In this document: in pieces, positions 18,050 through 26,895 of the stretch
Layout of the letters: each line of letters starts with the position of its first letter
Numbering within the stretch: the first letter of the stretch is position 1
NCBI RefSeq assembly: GCF_014256275.1
Contig: NZ_JACCFE010000002.1
Coordinates: 5,064,001 to 5,128,000 of the forward strand
From: Rhodococcus sp. 4CII
GTDB taxonomy: Bacteria > Actinomycetota > Actinomycetes > Mycobacteriales > Mycobacteriaceae
DNA: 64,000 bases
Direction of reading: 5' to 3'
Translations under genes and position numbers: made by a program
The notes under the pieces: generated by a model
Told to the model about the DNA's origin: nothing
Database searches by the model: none
What the model saw: only the letters and a program-made list of their open reading frames with translations

Positions 18050-18436
18050 ATGCCCTCGCGCCGTGCCGTCGATCCCGCCGAATTGAGAGCCGCCGTACTC
18101 GAGGTCGGACCCTGGCTGCGTGGCGACACCGAGGAGAAGCCGTCCCGCACCCAGTTGGCCGCGGCGGTCCGGCTCAGCGCGCGGACGCTCGAACAGGTGG
18201 CGCAGGGGTCCAGTGTGGAAGTGCGGGTGCCGCCGTTCGTCGCGGTCCAGTGCATCGAGGGTCCCCGGCACACCCGCGGCACCCCACCCAACGTCGTGGA
18301 GACCGACCCGCGGACGTGGCTGCTGTTGGTGACGGGTCTGCTGAACTTCGACGGCGCGACCGCCGACGGCGGGGTCTCGGTGTCGGGGAGCCGCGCCGGG
18401 GAGATCGCCCACTGGCTGCCGCTGCTGCGCGTGTAG
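18050..18436 (+). CDS. Sterol-carrier-protein-like family protein (SCP_3 type)
   Basis: A 128-residue protein of the bacterial SCP-orthologue group, equivalent to mycobacterial Rv0807. Features: VDPAELRAAVLEVGPWL at the start, VEVRVPPFVAVQCIEGPRHTRGTPPNVVETDP in the centre and SRAGEIAHWLPLLRV at the end. Lipid binding is inferred from family name only; no ligand is known to me. TAGATT at 18038-18043 precedes the ATG by 6 bp, so it may be transcribed leaderless even though it lies 4 bp after the CPBP gene. It converges on the cyclopropane synthase gene with a 13-bp gap. Confidence 0.8.
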   Translation: MPSRRAVDPAELRAAVLEVGPWLRGDTEEKPSRTQLAAAVRLSARTLEQVAQGSSVEVRVPPFVAVQCIEGPRHTRGTPPNVVETDPRTWLLLVTGLLNFDGATADGGVSVSGSRAGEIAHWLPLLRV

Positions 18437-18449
18437 TCGGCAGGGCCGC

Positions 18450-19769
18450 TTATCCGAGCCACAGGTCGCGGGTCCGGGGGAGGCCGCTCGACCCGTCGTC
18501 GGACGGCCGGACGGCGAGGACCTGGTGGATCGTCAGCCTGCCCTTCTCCTCGAATCCCAGTGCGCTGGCCGCGAGGTACAGCAACCAGGTGCGGGCGCGC
18601 TCCGCGCCGACGAGCCGGATCGCGTCGTCCCAGGAGCCGCGCAGCTTGCTCACCCAGGCCCGGAGCGTGAGTGCGTAGTGCTCCCGGAGTGCCTCGACGT
18701 CGCGCACCTCGAGCCCGGCGCGCTCGAATGCGTCGAGCGTGCGACTCAGCGGAAGCACCTCGCCGTCCGGGAAGATGTAGTTCTCGATCAGCCCCGGCGA
18801 GTTCTCCGTATCGGTCAGTGACCGGACCGAGGCGATGGCGTGGTTGAGCAGGCGCCCCTCGGGGCGCAGAAGGTCGAGCAGGTGCTCCGCGTACACCGGC
18901 AGGGCGGTGTCGCCGACGTGCTCGGACATGCCGATGCTGGAGATCGCGTCGTAGGGTCCGTCGGCGACGTCGCGGTAGTCCTGAACCCGGATCTCGATCC
19001 GATCCGAGAGCCCGGCCTCGGACACCCGGGCCCGCGCCCATTCGGCCTGTTCGTGGCTGAGGGTGACGCCGACGACGGATACGTCGTACTTCTCGGCGGC
19101 GTGGATGGCCATCGAACCCCAGCCGCAGCCCACGTCCAGCAGTCGCATCCCCGACCGGAGCCCGAGTTTGCGGCAGATCAGGTCCAGCTTGTCGTTCTGC
19201 GCTTCCTCGAGGGTTCCGGCCGGCGCACGGCTTCCCGGCTGCTGGTCCCAGTACCCGCAGGAGTAGACCATCGTCGGCCCCAGGAACAGGCGGTAGAAGT
19301 CGTTGCCCACGTCGTAGTGATGTGAGACCGACGACGCGTCGCGCGCCTTACTGTGTTTGGTGCCGCGGCGCCGCGGCACCTCTACCGACGGCGGCTTCGG
19401 CCGGAGCCCGAGGCCGCCGAGCAGGACGAACGTCGACAGCGCTTTCAGGACGGTGCGACGGTCGGAACGGCGGACGCCGAGAGTTCCCAGCCGGTCGACG
19501 AGGCCGGGGAGGGCGAGCAGCCGGAAGACGTCGCCCTCGATCTCGAGGTCCCCGGACACGTAGGCGCGGACGAGACCGAGTTCGTTCGGCGACCACAACA
19601 CCCTCCGGATGGCCCGGCGGTTGCGGAAGACGATGGTGACGTCGGATTCGGGTCCGGCCTCCGAGCCGTCCCAACATCGGACGCGCACGGGAATGGGGAT
19701 GCCCATCACTCCCTCGAAGGCGTCGAGGAGGCGTTCGGCTGGGGTCGAAGCCGTGCTGCGGATGTTCAT
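18450..19769 (-). CDS. Cyclopropane-fatty-acyl-phospholipid synthase family methyltransferase
   Basis: A 439-residue enzyme predicted to add a methylene from SAM across a double bond of membrane phospholipid acyl chains. An N-terminal lipid-binding domain (about 1-130) is followed by the methyltransferase: HHYDVGNDFY, YSCGYW, SAM motif LLDVGCGWGSMAIHAA, GVTLSHEQ, and the downstream IFPDGEVLPLS. The full-length two-domain form resembles E. coli Cfa and the Rhodococcus/mycobacterial UfaA1-type proteins more than the single-domain mycolic acid cyclopropanases; a branching (tuberculostearate) role is an alternative. Monocistronic, divergent from purF. Confidence 0.88.
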   Translation of the reverse strand: MNIRSTASTPAERLLDAFEGVMGIPIPVRVRCWDGSEAGPESDVTIVFRNRRAIRRVLWSPNELGLVRAYVSGDLEIEGDVFRLLALPGLVDRLGTLGVRRSDRRTVLKALSTFVLLGGLGLRPKPPSVEVPRRRGTKHSKARDASSVSHHYDVGNDFYRLFLGPTMVYSCGYWDQQPGSRAPAGTLEEAQNDKLDLICRKLGLRSGMRLLDVGCGWGSMAIHAAEKYDVSVVGVTLSHEQAEWARARVSEAGLSDRIEIRVQDYRDVADGPYDAISSIGMSEHVGDTALPVYAEHLLDLLRPEGRLLNHAIASVRSLTDTENSPGLIENYIFPDGEVLPLSRTLDAFERAGLEVRDVEALREHYALTLRAWVSKLRGSWDDAIRLVGAERARTWLLYLAASALGFEEKGRLTIHQVLAVRPSDDGSSGLPRTRDLWLG

Positions 19770-19942
19770 CGGAAAAGCCCCCGCTCTGTGGTTCGAGGAT
19801 GCTGATCGGTACCGAAACTAATCTATTTCGGACCGTCCGTCCCGGAGTCGGTCCGGTTCGAGCGGCACCGTGGGCGAAGCGGCGGCGGCGGGCACGTAGA
19901 CTGACCTTGCCCCTCACACGCCCATCCCCAGGGAGCACCCCG

Positions 19943-21526
19943 GTGACCAGAGCCGATCTGTCGGTCCACAGTCCTAATCTCCTCTCCTCGAACCCGTCCG
20001 ACGAGGACGAGAACGAGCCCCGCGAAGAATGCGGAGTCTTCGGCGTCTGGGCGCCGGGAGAGGATGTGGCGAAACTCACCTACTACGGACTGTATGCACT
20101 GCAGCACCGCGGACAGGAAGCGGCAGGCATCGCCGTCGCAGACGGTTCGCAGGTGCTGGTCTTCAAGGACCTCGGGCTGGTCAGCCAGGTGTTCGACGAG
20201 CAGACCCTGGCCGCAATGCCGGGCCACGTCGCCGTCGGGCACTGTCGCTACTCCACGACGGGCTCGACCACGTGGGAGAACGCGCAGCCGATCTTCCGCA
20301 CCACCGCCGCGGGCAGCGGCATCGCTCTCGGCCACAACGGCAACCTCGTCAACACCGCGGAGCTGGCGCAGCGCGCCCGTGAGGCCGGACTGGTCAACGA
20401 CAAGCGTCCCGGCGGCGCCACGTCCGACTCCGACGTCGTCGGCGCCCTCCTGGCGCACGCCGCCGCCGACAGCACCATCGAGCAGGCGGCCATGACGCTG
20501 CTGCCCACGCTGCGCGGCGCGTTCTGCCTCACCTTCATGGACGAGCACACGCTCTATGCGGCGCGGGACCCGCACGGCATCCGCCCGCTGTGCCTCGGGC
20601 GCCTGGACCGCGGCTGGGTAGTAGCCAGCGAGACGGCCGCACTCGACATCGTCGGCGCGTCCTTCGTCCGCGACATCGAGCCCGGCGAGCTGCTCGCCAT
20701 CGACGCCGACGGCGTCCGCTCCTCCCGCTTCGCGAACCCCGAGCCCAAGGGCTGCGTGTTCGAGTACGTGTACCTCGCTCGCCCGGACAGCGTCATCGCC
20801 GGACGTTCGGTGCACTCCACCCGCGTCGAGATCGGCCGTCGCCTCGCCGCCGAGCATCCCGCCGAGGGCGACCTCGTCATCCCGGTGCCCGAATCGGGAA
20901 CCCCGGCCGCGGTGGGCTACGCGCAGGGGTCGGGCATTCCGTACGGCCAGGGTCTGATGAAGAACGCCTACGTGGGCCGCACGTTCATCCAGCCGTCGCA
21001 GACCATCCGCCAACTCGGTATCCGCCTCAAGCTCAACCCGCTCAAGGAAGTCATCCGCGGCAAGCGCCTCGTGGTGGTGGACGATTCGATCGTCCGCGGC
21101 AACACGCAGCGCGCGCTGATCCGGATGCTCCGGGAGGCCGGCGCACTGGAGATCCACGTCCGGATCGCGTCGCCGCCGGTCAAGTGGCCCTGCTTCTACG
21201 GCATCGACTTCGCCTCCCCGGCCGAGCTGATCGCCAACGGTGCGGGCGGCAGCGGTGAGCCCGGCAGCTTCGACGAGATGCTCGAGGGAGTGCGCCGCTC
21301 GATCGGCGCCGACACGCTCGGCTACATCTCCACCGACGGCATGATCGCCGCCACCGAGCAGCCGGCATCGCGGTTGTGCGCGGCCTGCTTCGACGGCACG
21401 TACCCCATCGCGCTCCCCACGGAGACGTCGATCGGCAAGAACGTTCTCGAGGGAATGCTCGAGAGCGCGGCAGGCGGTCCCGCGACGCGGGAGAACGACA
21501 ACGCGAACGCCCTCAGTCGGCCGTAG
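19943..21526 (+). CDS. purF: Amidophosphoribosyltransferase (PurF)
   Basis: A 527-residue enzyme for the first committed step of purine synthesis: PRPP plus glutamine to phosphoribosylamine. The N-terminal nucleophile glutaminase begins at the Cys of EECGVFGVWAPG, exposed by removal of a propeptide of about 30 residues. The PRPP-binding motif is VVVVDDSIVRGNT. QTIRQLGIRLKLNPL and Cys residues near the C-terminus fit the iron-sulfur type of PurF. GTG 19943 has GGGAGC upstream; in-frame sequence before it is non-coding. A TAGACTGAC element (19897 on) is a probable -10 and start site, as at purL. Confidence 0.96.
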   Translation: MTRADLSVHSPNLLSSNPSDEDENEPREECGVFGVWAPGEDVAKLTYYGLYALQHRGQEAAGIAVADGSQVLVFKDLGLVSQVFDEQTLAAMPGHVAVGHCRYSTTGSTTWENAQPIFRTTAAGSGIALGHNGNLVNTAELAQRAREAGLVNDKRPGGATSDSDVVGALLAHAAADSTIEQAAMTLLPTLRGAFCLTFMDEHTLYAARDPHGIRPLCLGRLDRGWVVASETAALDIVGASFVRDIEPGELLAIDADGVRSSRFANPEPKGCVFEYVYLARPDSVIAGRSVHSTRVEIGRRLAAEHPAEGDLVIPVPESGTPAAVGYAQGSGIPYGQGLMKNAYVGRTFIQPSQTIRQLGIRLKLNPLKEVIRGKRLVVVDDSIVRGNTQRALIRMLREAGALEIHVRIASPPVKWPCFYGIDFASPAELIANGAGGSGEPGSFDEMLEGVRRSIGADTLGYISTDGMIAATEQPASRLCAACFDGTYPIALPTETSIGKNVLEGMLESAAGGPATRENDNANALSRP

Positions 21527-21646
21527 GCCAGTACATCGGGGTCCGGCCGGAGAACGTACTCCGGTACCGTAAGGACGCAATCACAGCACTCGATTGCCCG
21601 ACCGACACGATTTTGACGAGCAACAGAAGGCTGGAGTAACAACCAC

Positions 21647-22726
21647 ATGACCGAGGATCCGACAAGTCGCCCTGGCGCGTCGTACGCCGCCGCAGGAGTG
21701 GACATCGCCGCAGGCGATCGGGCGGTGGAACTCTTCGCTCCCTTGGCCAAGCGCGCCAGCCGTCCCGAGGTTCTCGGTGGTCTCGGTGGATTCGCGGGAC
21801 TGTTCTCGCTCAAGGGTGACTACAAGGAGCCGCTCCTCGCGGCCTCCACCGACGGGGTGGGCACCAAGCTGGCCGTCGCTCAGGCACTCGACAAGCACGA
21901 CACCGTCGGCCTCGACCTGGTCGCGATGGTCGTCGACGACCTCGTCGTCTGCGGCGCCGAGCCGCTGTTCCTGCAGGATTACATCGCCGTCGGGCGCGTC
22001 GTGCCGGAACGGGTCGCCGAACTCGTCAGCGGCATCGCGGAGGGCTGCATCCAGGCCGGTTGCGCGCTGCTCGGTGGCGAGACCGCGGAGCACCCCGGTG
22101 TGATGGCGGACGGCGACTACGATCTGTCCGCGACCGGTGTCGGTGTGGTCGAGGCCGATCAGGTGCTCGGACCCGACCGTGTCCGGCCCGGCGACGTCGT
22201 GATCGCCATGGGTTCGTCCGGACTGCACTCCAACGGTTACTCGCTGGCCCGCAAGGTCCTGCTCGAGATCGACCACATGAGCCTGACGGCGCACGTCGAC
22301 GAGTTCGGCCGGACGCTGGGTGAGGAGATGCTCGAGCCCACCAAGATCTACGCCAAGGACTGCCTGGCGCTCGCCGCCGAGACCGACGTGCGCACGTTCT
22401 GCCACGTCACCGGTGGTGGACTCGCCAACAACCTCGCGCGGGTCATGCCGAAGGGCCTGGTCGCCGAACTCGACCGTGGCACGTGGAGCCCGGCTCCGAT
22501 CTTCGCGATGATCGCGCAGCGCGGACGCGTGGAGCGCGCCGAGATGGAACAGACCTTCAACATGGGCGTCGGCATGGTCGCGATCGTGGCGCCCGAGGAC
22601 GTCGATCGCGCGCTGGCCGTCCTGACGGCACGGCACATCGACTGCTGGACACTCGGCAGCATCAAGAAGTCGCACGACGTGTCGGCGGATCGCGCGGTTC
22701 TCGCCGGCGATCATCCGAGGTTCTAG
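21647..22726 (+). CDS. purM: Phosphoribosylformylglycinamidine cyclo-ligase (AIR synthase, PurM)
   Basis: A 359-residue ATP-dependent enzyme that closes the imidazole ring (FGAM to AIR), the step after FGAM synthase. Signatures: LLAASTDGVGTKLAVAQ, DLVAMVVDDLVVCGAEPLFLQDYIA, GGETAEHPGVM, GLHSNGYSLAR and CHVTGGGLANNL. Length and family are standard. It lies 120 bp after purF; a TACCGT element near 21563 could be its own promoter, but co-transcription with purF is likely. A 38-bp perfect palindrome ends the unit. Confidence 0.96.
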   Translation: MTEDPTSRPGASYAAAGVDIAAGDRAVELFAPLAKRASRPEVLGGLGGFAGLFSLKGDYKEPLLAASTDGVGTKLAVAQALDKHDTVGLDLVAMVVDDLVVCGAEPLFLQDYIAVGRVVPERVAELVSGIAEGCIQAGCALLGGETAEHPGVMADGDYDLSATGVGVVEADQVLGPDRVRPGDVVIAMGSSGLHSNGYSLARKVLLEIDHMSLTAHVDEFGRTLGEEMLEPTKIYAKDCLALAAETDVRTFCHVTGGGLANNLARVMPKGLVAELDRGTWSPAPIFAMIAQRGRVERAEMEQTFNMGVGMVAIVAPEDVDRALAVLTARHIDCWTLGSIKKSHDVSADRAVLAGDHPRF

Positions 22727-22785
22727 GTCGGACGCAATCGGTCGGAAACGGGGCGAGCTAGTGGCCCCGACCGGCTGAAGATGTG

Positions 22786-22823
22786 GAAATGAGGGGGAGC
22801 CGGTACCGGCTCCCCCTCATTTC
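22786..22823. terminator. 38-bp perfect palindrome, bidirectional terminator
   Basis: Positions 22786-22804 and 22805-22823 are exact reverse complements (19-bp arms). It lies between the convergent purM and DUF3073 genes, with A/T runs at both outer ends, as expected for a terminator used in both directions. Confidence 0.85.
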
Positions 22824-22837
22824 GTTGTCTTCAGATC

Positions 22838-23038
22838 TCAGCGCCGCCAGTCGTCGTCGTCCTCCCGAGAGTGACCCTCCCTGTCGGCACGCTGGTCTGC
22901 GAAGACCTCGTCCCGATGCGAGGTGGACGACCCACCTGAGAGCTCTCTTTGCAGGCTGTCAAAATCCGTGGTCGGTACGCTGTACTTCAGCTCGCGTGCA
23001 ACCTTGGTCTGCTTTGCCTTAGCCCGGCCGCGGCCCAT
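22838..23038 (-). CDS. DUF3073 family small protein
   Basis: A 66-residue, highly charged actinobacterial protein starting MGRGRAKAKQTKVARELKY, the family hallmark (Rv0810c in M. tuberculosis). The N-terminus is strongly basic and the C-terminus acidic (REDDDDWRR). No enzymatic motif; the basic start suggests contact with nucleic acid or ribosomes, but the function is unknown. The ATG at 23038 has GAGGGGG seven bases upstream; a longer frame to 23152 is not supported. Its place next to purM is conserved in Corynebacteriales. Confidence 0.88.
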   Translation of the reverse strand: MGRGRAKAKQTKVARELKYSVPTTDFDSLQRELSGGSSTSHRDEVFADQRADREGHSREDDDDWRR

Positions 23039-23218
23039 GGCTGACCCCCTCGCGCTTTCGCGGGGCGGCCTGGGGAATTTGGCGGCCCCGTTTGAGTGTG
23101 TAAGTTCCTGCCCACACTCTAGCGTGGAAAACACGCTCGCGCTTCCATCCACACCCCGAAGCGGTGTCGGTTTAGTCTCACCGGGCTCGCGAGCTGCCGC
23201 GATGCCGGCATTTCGCCC

Positions 23219-24172
23219 TCAGAAGACTCCCGGAATTGCCCGGACCGTTCCCACCCGGACCCCGCCGCCGAGCACGGGCTGCGAGGCGAGGGCCGCGAGA
23301 TCCTCGGTCCAGTCGGCGCCCATCCGGTGCAGAAGCGCTGCGGCGAGGGGCAACCGGGCCCGTTCGTGGCCGTCGTCGATCTTCAGCGCGAACGCCGAGC
23401 CGTCCGGGAGGGCGCCGGCGTAGACGCCATCGGCGCCGGCCTTCGTCATCAGTCCGGGCACGACCGGCATCAGCCGCGCGTCGTCCTTGCCGGTGCCGGA
23501 GACGAGGTAGGGGTGCTCGCGGACGGCGTCGGCGACGGCGAGTTCGGGGGAGTCGGGCTCGGCGGTGACGAGCCGGGCGAACGCCCGCGCCAGGTGCGTC
23601 AGCGACAGAGGGACGATCGGCAGCCCGCATCCGTCGATGCCGAGTTCGGCGTCGAGGTCGCCGCTGATCGACCCGAGCGTCTCGACCACCGCGAGTTGCA
23701 GCGGATGCGTCGGCTCGAGGTAGCTGTCCAGCGGCCAGTCGTTGGCCAGGCACGTGGCGAGCATCGCCGCGTGCTTGCCCGAACAGTTCATGTACACCGG
23801 GCGGGGGAGCTCACCGGCGGCGAGCAGCTCGGCCCGGGCGAGTTCGTTGGAGGGCAGATCGGCGGGACAGCGGAGCAGGTCCTCGTCGAGGCCGTACCGG
23901 GCCAGCAGCTGCTCGACCAGTTCGATGTGGTCCGACTCGCCCTCGTGGGACGCCGTCGCGATCGCGAGCTCCTCGGAACTGGAGGGCTCGAAGCCGTTCC
24001 GCAGCATGGTCACGGCCTGCCACGGCTTGTTCGACGACCGCGGGTAGATCGGCGTGTGCACCTCACCGAGGGTGAGGGCGATCTCGCCGTCCGCGCGGAG
24101 GATCACCGCGGAACCGCGGTGGACGCACTCGCGGAATCCGGAACGGACGACCTCGACCAGTTCGATGCTCAA
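23219..24172 (-). CDS. L-asparaginase II family protein
   Basis: A 317-residue protein of the Asparaginase_II family (Rhizobium etli AnsA-like), predicted to hydrolyse asparagine to aspartate and ammonia. Family blocks: VEVVRSGFRECVHRGSAV, YPRSSNKPWQAVTML, NCSGKHAAMLATC, GIDGCGLPIVPLSL and GTGKDDARLM. The start is unusual: the only sensible one is TTG 24172, which overlaps the stop of the MOSC gene as TTGA, so translation probably depends on coupling. It is last in the ygfZ-MOSC-asparaginase operon. No signal peptide; cytoplasmic. Confidence 0.85.
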   Translation of the reverse strand: MSIELVEVVRSGFRECVHRGSAVILRADGEIALTLGEVHTPIYPRSSNKPWQAVTMLRNGFEPSSSEELAIATASHEGESDHIELVEQLLARYGLDEDLLRCPADLPSNELARAELLAAGELPRPVYMNCSGKHAAMLATCLANDWPLDSYLEPTHPLQLAVVETLGSISGDLDAELGIDGCGLPIVPLSLTHLARAFARLVTAEPDSPELAVADAVREHPYLVSGTGKDDARLMPVVPGLMTKAGADGVYAGALPDGSAFALKIDDGHERARLPLAAALLHRMGADWTEDLAALASQPVLGGGVRVGTVRAIPGVF

Positions 24173-24837
24173 TACGCGACCTGCACTTCCAGTCCGGCGA
24201 TCCGTCGGCGCGCCTTCTCGGCGACGGTCGGAGAGAGGTTCTCCTGCTGTTCGAGCAGGGCCACGAACCGTTCCGGGTCGCGGCCGGTGAACAGGTCGCG
24301 CACGGTGACGCCGTGGCCGGGCACGTGGACGCGGTGAACGGCGTCGCCGGCGGTGATCGACCCCTCGGTGACCACCCGCAGGTACGCGCCCGTGTCGGCG
24401 CGTTCGGAGAATCGCTTCACCCAGCCCGGCTCGCTCGCCCAGACCCCGAACGTGCCGCACGGCGTCCGCGGACTCGTCACCTCCAATTCGGTGCCGCCGA
24501 TCCGCCAGCGTTCACCGATGACGGCGTCGCTCGCGGCGATGCCGTCGAGGCGCAGGTTCTCGCCGAACCATCCCGGCGGCAGTTCGCGGCCGAGTTCCGC
24601 CGCCCAGCGTGCCGCCTCGTCCTCCTGGTAGGCGTAGACCGCCTTGAACGTGCCGCCGTGGAATTCGGTGTCGCAGACGTAGTCGCCGGCCAGACCGGCG
24701 GTCGTGACCCGCACGGGGCCGTCGACGGGGCGCTTGTCGATGGCCGTCCGGGTCACCCGCCGGGTACCGCTGTCCCGTTCGGTGTGCAGCACGCAGACAG
24801 CCAGCACCTCGCCGGCCGCCGCGGTCGCGTCGCTCAC
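24169..24837 (-). CDS. MOSC-domain protein (YiiM-like)
   Basis: A 222-residue MOSC protein, a fold related to the molybdenum-cofactor sulfurase C-terminus. Visible: KRPVDGPVRVTTAGLAGDYVCDTEFHGG, WFGENLRLDG and the sulfur-carrying cysteine in TSPRTPCGTFG. YiiM relatives bind molybdenum cofactor and reduce N-hydroxylated bases such as 6-hydroxylaminopurine; that role is inferred here. The GTG start overlaps the ygfZ stop (GTGA) and its own stop overlaps the asparaginase start, so the three genes form a tightly coupled operon. Confidence 0.85.
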   Translation of the reverse strand: MSDATAAAGEVLAVCVLHTERDSGTRRVTRTAIDKRPVDGPVRVTTAGLAGDYVCDTEFHGGTFKAVYAYQEDEAARWAAELGRELPPGWFGENLRLDGIAASDAVIGERWRIGGTELEVTSPRTPCGTFGVWASEPGWVKRFSERADTGAYLRVVTEGSITAGDAVHRVHVPGHGVTVRDLFTGRDPERFVALLEQQENLSPTVAEKARRRIAGLEVQVAY

Positions 24838-25955
24838 CGGCCCCGGAGCCGGTCGACGGCGGCGCGGCCCGCCTGGACGGCGTCGTCCACGGGGACGGAG
24901 TCGGGGTCGATGGATGCGGCGCAGGGACCGGTCACCAGTTCGGTGTCGGTGGGGATGGAGCGCTTCACGAGGGCGAGCGCGATGGGTCCGAGCTCGTGAT
25001 GGTCGATGACCGTGCCGACACGGCCCACCGCACGCCCTCCCGCCGTCACCGGGTCACCCGGCTCCGGCCGGCCCTCGGCGCTGCCGTCGAGATGCAGCAG
25101 GACCAGGTGGCGGGGCGGCTTGCCGAGGTTGTGGACGCGGGCCACCGTCTCCTGGCCGCGGTAGCAACCCTTCTCGAGGTGGACGGCGCCGTGCTCGGCG
25201 GGTCCGCCGATCCAGCGGACTTCGTGCGGGATGGTGCGGTCGTCGGTGTCGAGTCCGATCCGGGGACGCACGGCGGCCACCCGGAGTGCCTCGAACGCCC
25301 ACGTTCCCGCGGGCGCCGCACCGGCGGCGGTGAGCCGGCCCCACCACGTCGCGAGTCCTTCCCGGGGGATCAGCAGATCGAAGGAGTCGGCGGTCGGCCA
25401 CGGCATGCGGCGCGCGAAGCCACCCCCGGGCACCGCGACGGCCGCGTACGGCTCGGCGGGTGCGGCGACCCCGGCGGCGTCGAGGACAGCCGCGGCGGCG
25501 GGGCCGATCACGCTGAGGACTGCGAGCTCGTTGCCGTCGCGGGGCTCGGCCTTGGACCAGAACACCATCTTGGTGAGGAACGACAGAAGGTCGGGACCGC
25601 GGTCGGCCTCGGTGTCGATCCAGGTGACACCGTCCAGGTCGGTCTGAACGAAGTGATGTTCGACGCGGCCGTTGACGTCGAGGCTGAGGTTCTCGGCGCT
25701 CGTGCCGTCGGGGAGCGCGGCGACGTGCTGACTGGAGATGGTGTGCAGCCAGGTGAGTCGTTCGGGTCCGCCGATCGCGATGACGAACCGGTGGGAACGG
25801 TCGACGACCACCGCGGATCGCTCGGCGCTGCGTTGTTCGCCGAGTGGATCGCCGTGATGCCAGGCGACGCCGGCGTCGGGCGAACCTTCGGGCGCAGGGA
25901 CCGCGCCCGAAGCCGTGACGAGTGGACTGGGTGAGACGGGCAGGTTGTCGACCAC
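24834..25955 (-). CDS. ygfZ: Folate-binding Fe-S repair protein YgfZ/IBA57 family
   Basis: A 373-residue member of the YgfZ/GcvT-related family that uses tetrahydrofolate in maturation or repair of iron-sulfur enzymes. The diagnostic motif K-G-C-Y-x-G-Q-E is present as EKGCYRGQETVARVHNLGK in the last third. The N-terminal LTWLHTISSQHVAALPDG resembles the aminomethyltransferase fold. It corresponds to Rv0811c. The transcript is probably leaderless: TAGACT at 25962-25967 (minus strand) lies 6 bp before the GTG start. Folate use fits the divergent pabC, which makes a folate precursor. Confidence 0.88.
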   Translation of the reverse strand: MVDNLPVSPSPLVTASGAVPAPEGSPDAGVAWHHGDPLGEQRSAERSAVVVDRSHRFVIAIGGPERLTWLHTISSQHVAALPDGTSAENLSLDVNGRVEHHFVQTDLDGVTWIDTEADRGPDLLSFLTKMVFWSKAEPRDGNELAVLSVIGPAAAAVLDAAGVAAPAEPYAAVAVPGGGFARRMPWPTADSFDLLIPREGLATWWGRLTAAGAAPAGTWAFEALRVAAVRPRIGLDTDDRTIPHEVRWIGGPAEHGAVHLEKGCYRGQETVARVHNLGKPPRHLVLLHLDGSAEGRPEPGDPVTAGGRAVGRVGTVIDHHELGPIALALVKRSIPTDTELVTGPCAASIDPDSVPVDDAVQAGRAAVDRLRGR

Positions 25956-25961
25956 GAACCC

Positions 25962-26010
25962 AGTCTAGGGACCATGGACGACGGGTGACGGTCAGCAGGG
26001 TCGATAGGCT
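25962..26010. promoter_or_regulatory. Divergent leaderless promoters of ygfZ and pabC
   Basis: On the minus strand TAGACT (25962-25967) is followed after 6 bp by the ygfZ GTG; on the plus strand TAGGCT (26005-26010) is followed after 7 bp by the pabC ATG. Both match the actinobacterial TAnnnT -10 with transcription starting at or next to the start codon. Confidence 0.55.
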
Positions 26011-26017
26011 GGGTGCC

Positions 26018-26890
26018 ATGTCTGATCGAGTGCTGGTGACACTGGACCACGAGGTGCGCGACGCGGATGCTCCGCTGCTGCACGCGGACGATCTGGCGGT
26101 GGTCCGCGGCGACGGTGTCTTCGAGACGCTGTTGGTGCGCGGCGGTCGCGCACTCAAGGTGGAGCCGCACCTCACTCGTCTGGTCGCGTCGGCCCGCGCC
26201 CTGGGTCTGCCCACTCAGGATCTCGACGACTGGCGGCTGGCGCTCGAGCTGGCCGTCGAGGAGTGGGGGTCCGACCGTGAGGGCGCGATGCGCCTCGTGC
26301 TCAGCCGCGGCCGGGAGTCCGGTGGGGACGCGACTGCCTTCGTCACGGTCGGGCCGGTGTCCGACCGGATCCGCGACGCGCGACGCGACGGCGTGTCGGT
26401 TCTCACACTGGCCCGCGGCTATTCGGTGGATCTGTCGGCGAGCGCGCCGTGGCAGCTGCTCGGGGCGAAGACCTTGTCGTATGCGACGAACATGGCGGCA
26501 CTGCGGTACGCGGCGACGTTCGGGGCCGACGATGTGATCTTCGTCAGCAGCGAGGGCAATGTGTTGGAAGGGCCACGTTCCACGGTGGTCATCGCCCGGG
26601 AGAAGACGCTCCTCACGCCGCCGCCGGAACACGGAATTCTGCCCGGGACCACTCAGCAGGCGCTCTACGAGGTGGCGTCCGGGAAGGGGTTCCGCTGCGA
26701 GTACGCGGCCCTGCGTCCGGCGGATCTCATTACGGCGGAAGGTGTTTGGCTCATCTCGAGCATCACCATGGCCGCGCGCGTGCGCAAGATCGACGGTCTC
26801 GTGCTGCCCGATGCGCCGCTCGCCGCCGAGATCATGGAGCTCGTCGAGCTCGCGGTCGAGACGACGGGCGCCGAGTCCGCGGAGGCTTGA
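26018..26890 (+). CDS. pabC: Aminodeoxychorismate lyase (class IV PLP enzyme)
   Basis: A 290-residue class IV aminotransferase-fold protein, orthologous by position to Rv0812, predicted to release p-aminobenzoate and pyruvate from aminodeoxychorismate in folate synthesis. The PLP lysine is in LLGAKTLSYATNMAALRYA; other family marks are GDGVFETLLVRGG, EGNVLEGPRSTVVI and LPGTTQQAL. A branched-chain or D-amino-acid aminotransferase is the alternative within class IV. ATG 26018 is preferred because of the leaderless promoter; the longer frame to 25922 overlaps the divergent ygfZ. Confidence 0.85.
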   Translation: MSDRVLVTLDHEVRDADAPLLHADDLAVVRGDGVFETLLVRGGRALKVEPHLTRLVASARALGLPTQDLDDWRLALELAVEEWGSDREGAMRLVLSRGRESGGDATAFVTVGPVSDRIRDARRDGVSVLTLARGYSVDLSASAPWQLLGAKTLSYATNMAALRYAATFGADDVIFVSSEGNVLEGPRSTVVIAREKTLLTPPPEHGILPGTTQQALYEVASGKGFRCEYAALRPADLITAEGVWLISSITMAARVRKIDGLVLPDAPLAAEIMELVELAVETTGAESAEA

Positions 26891-26895
26891 CAGGC

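Noticed and set aside
23039..23218. Possible N-terminal extension of DUF3073 or small gene
   Set aside because: The ribosome site and family start at 23038 are clear; the upstream frame has no coding character.
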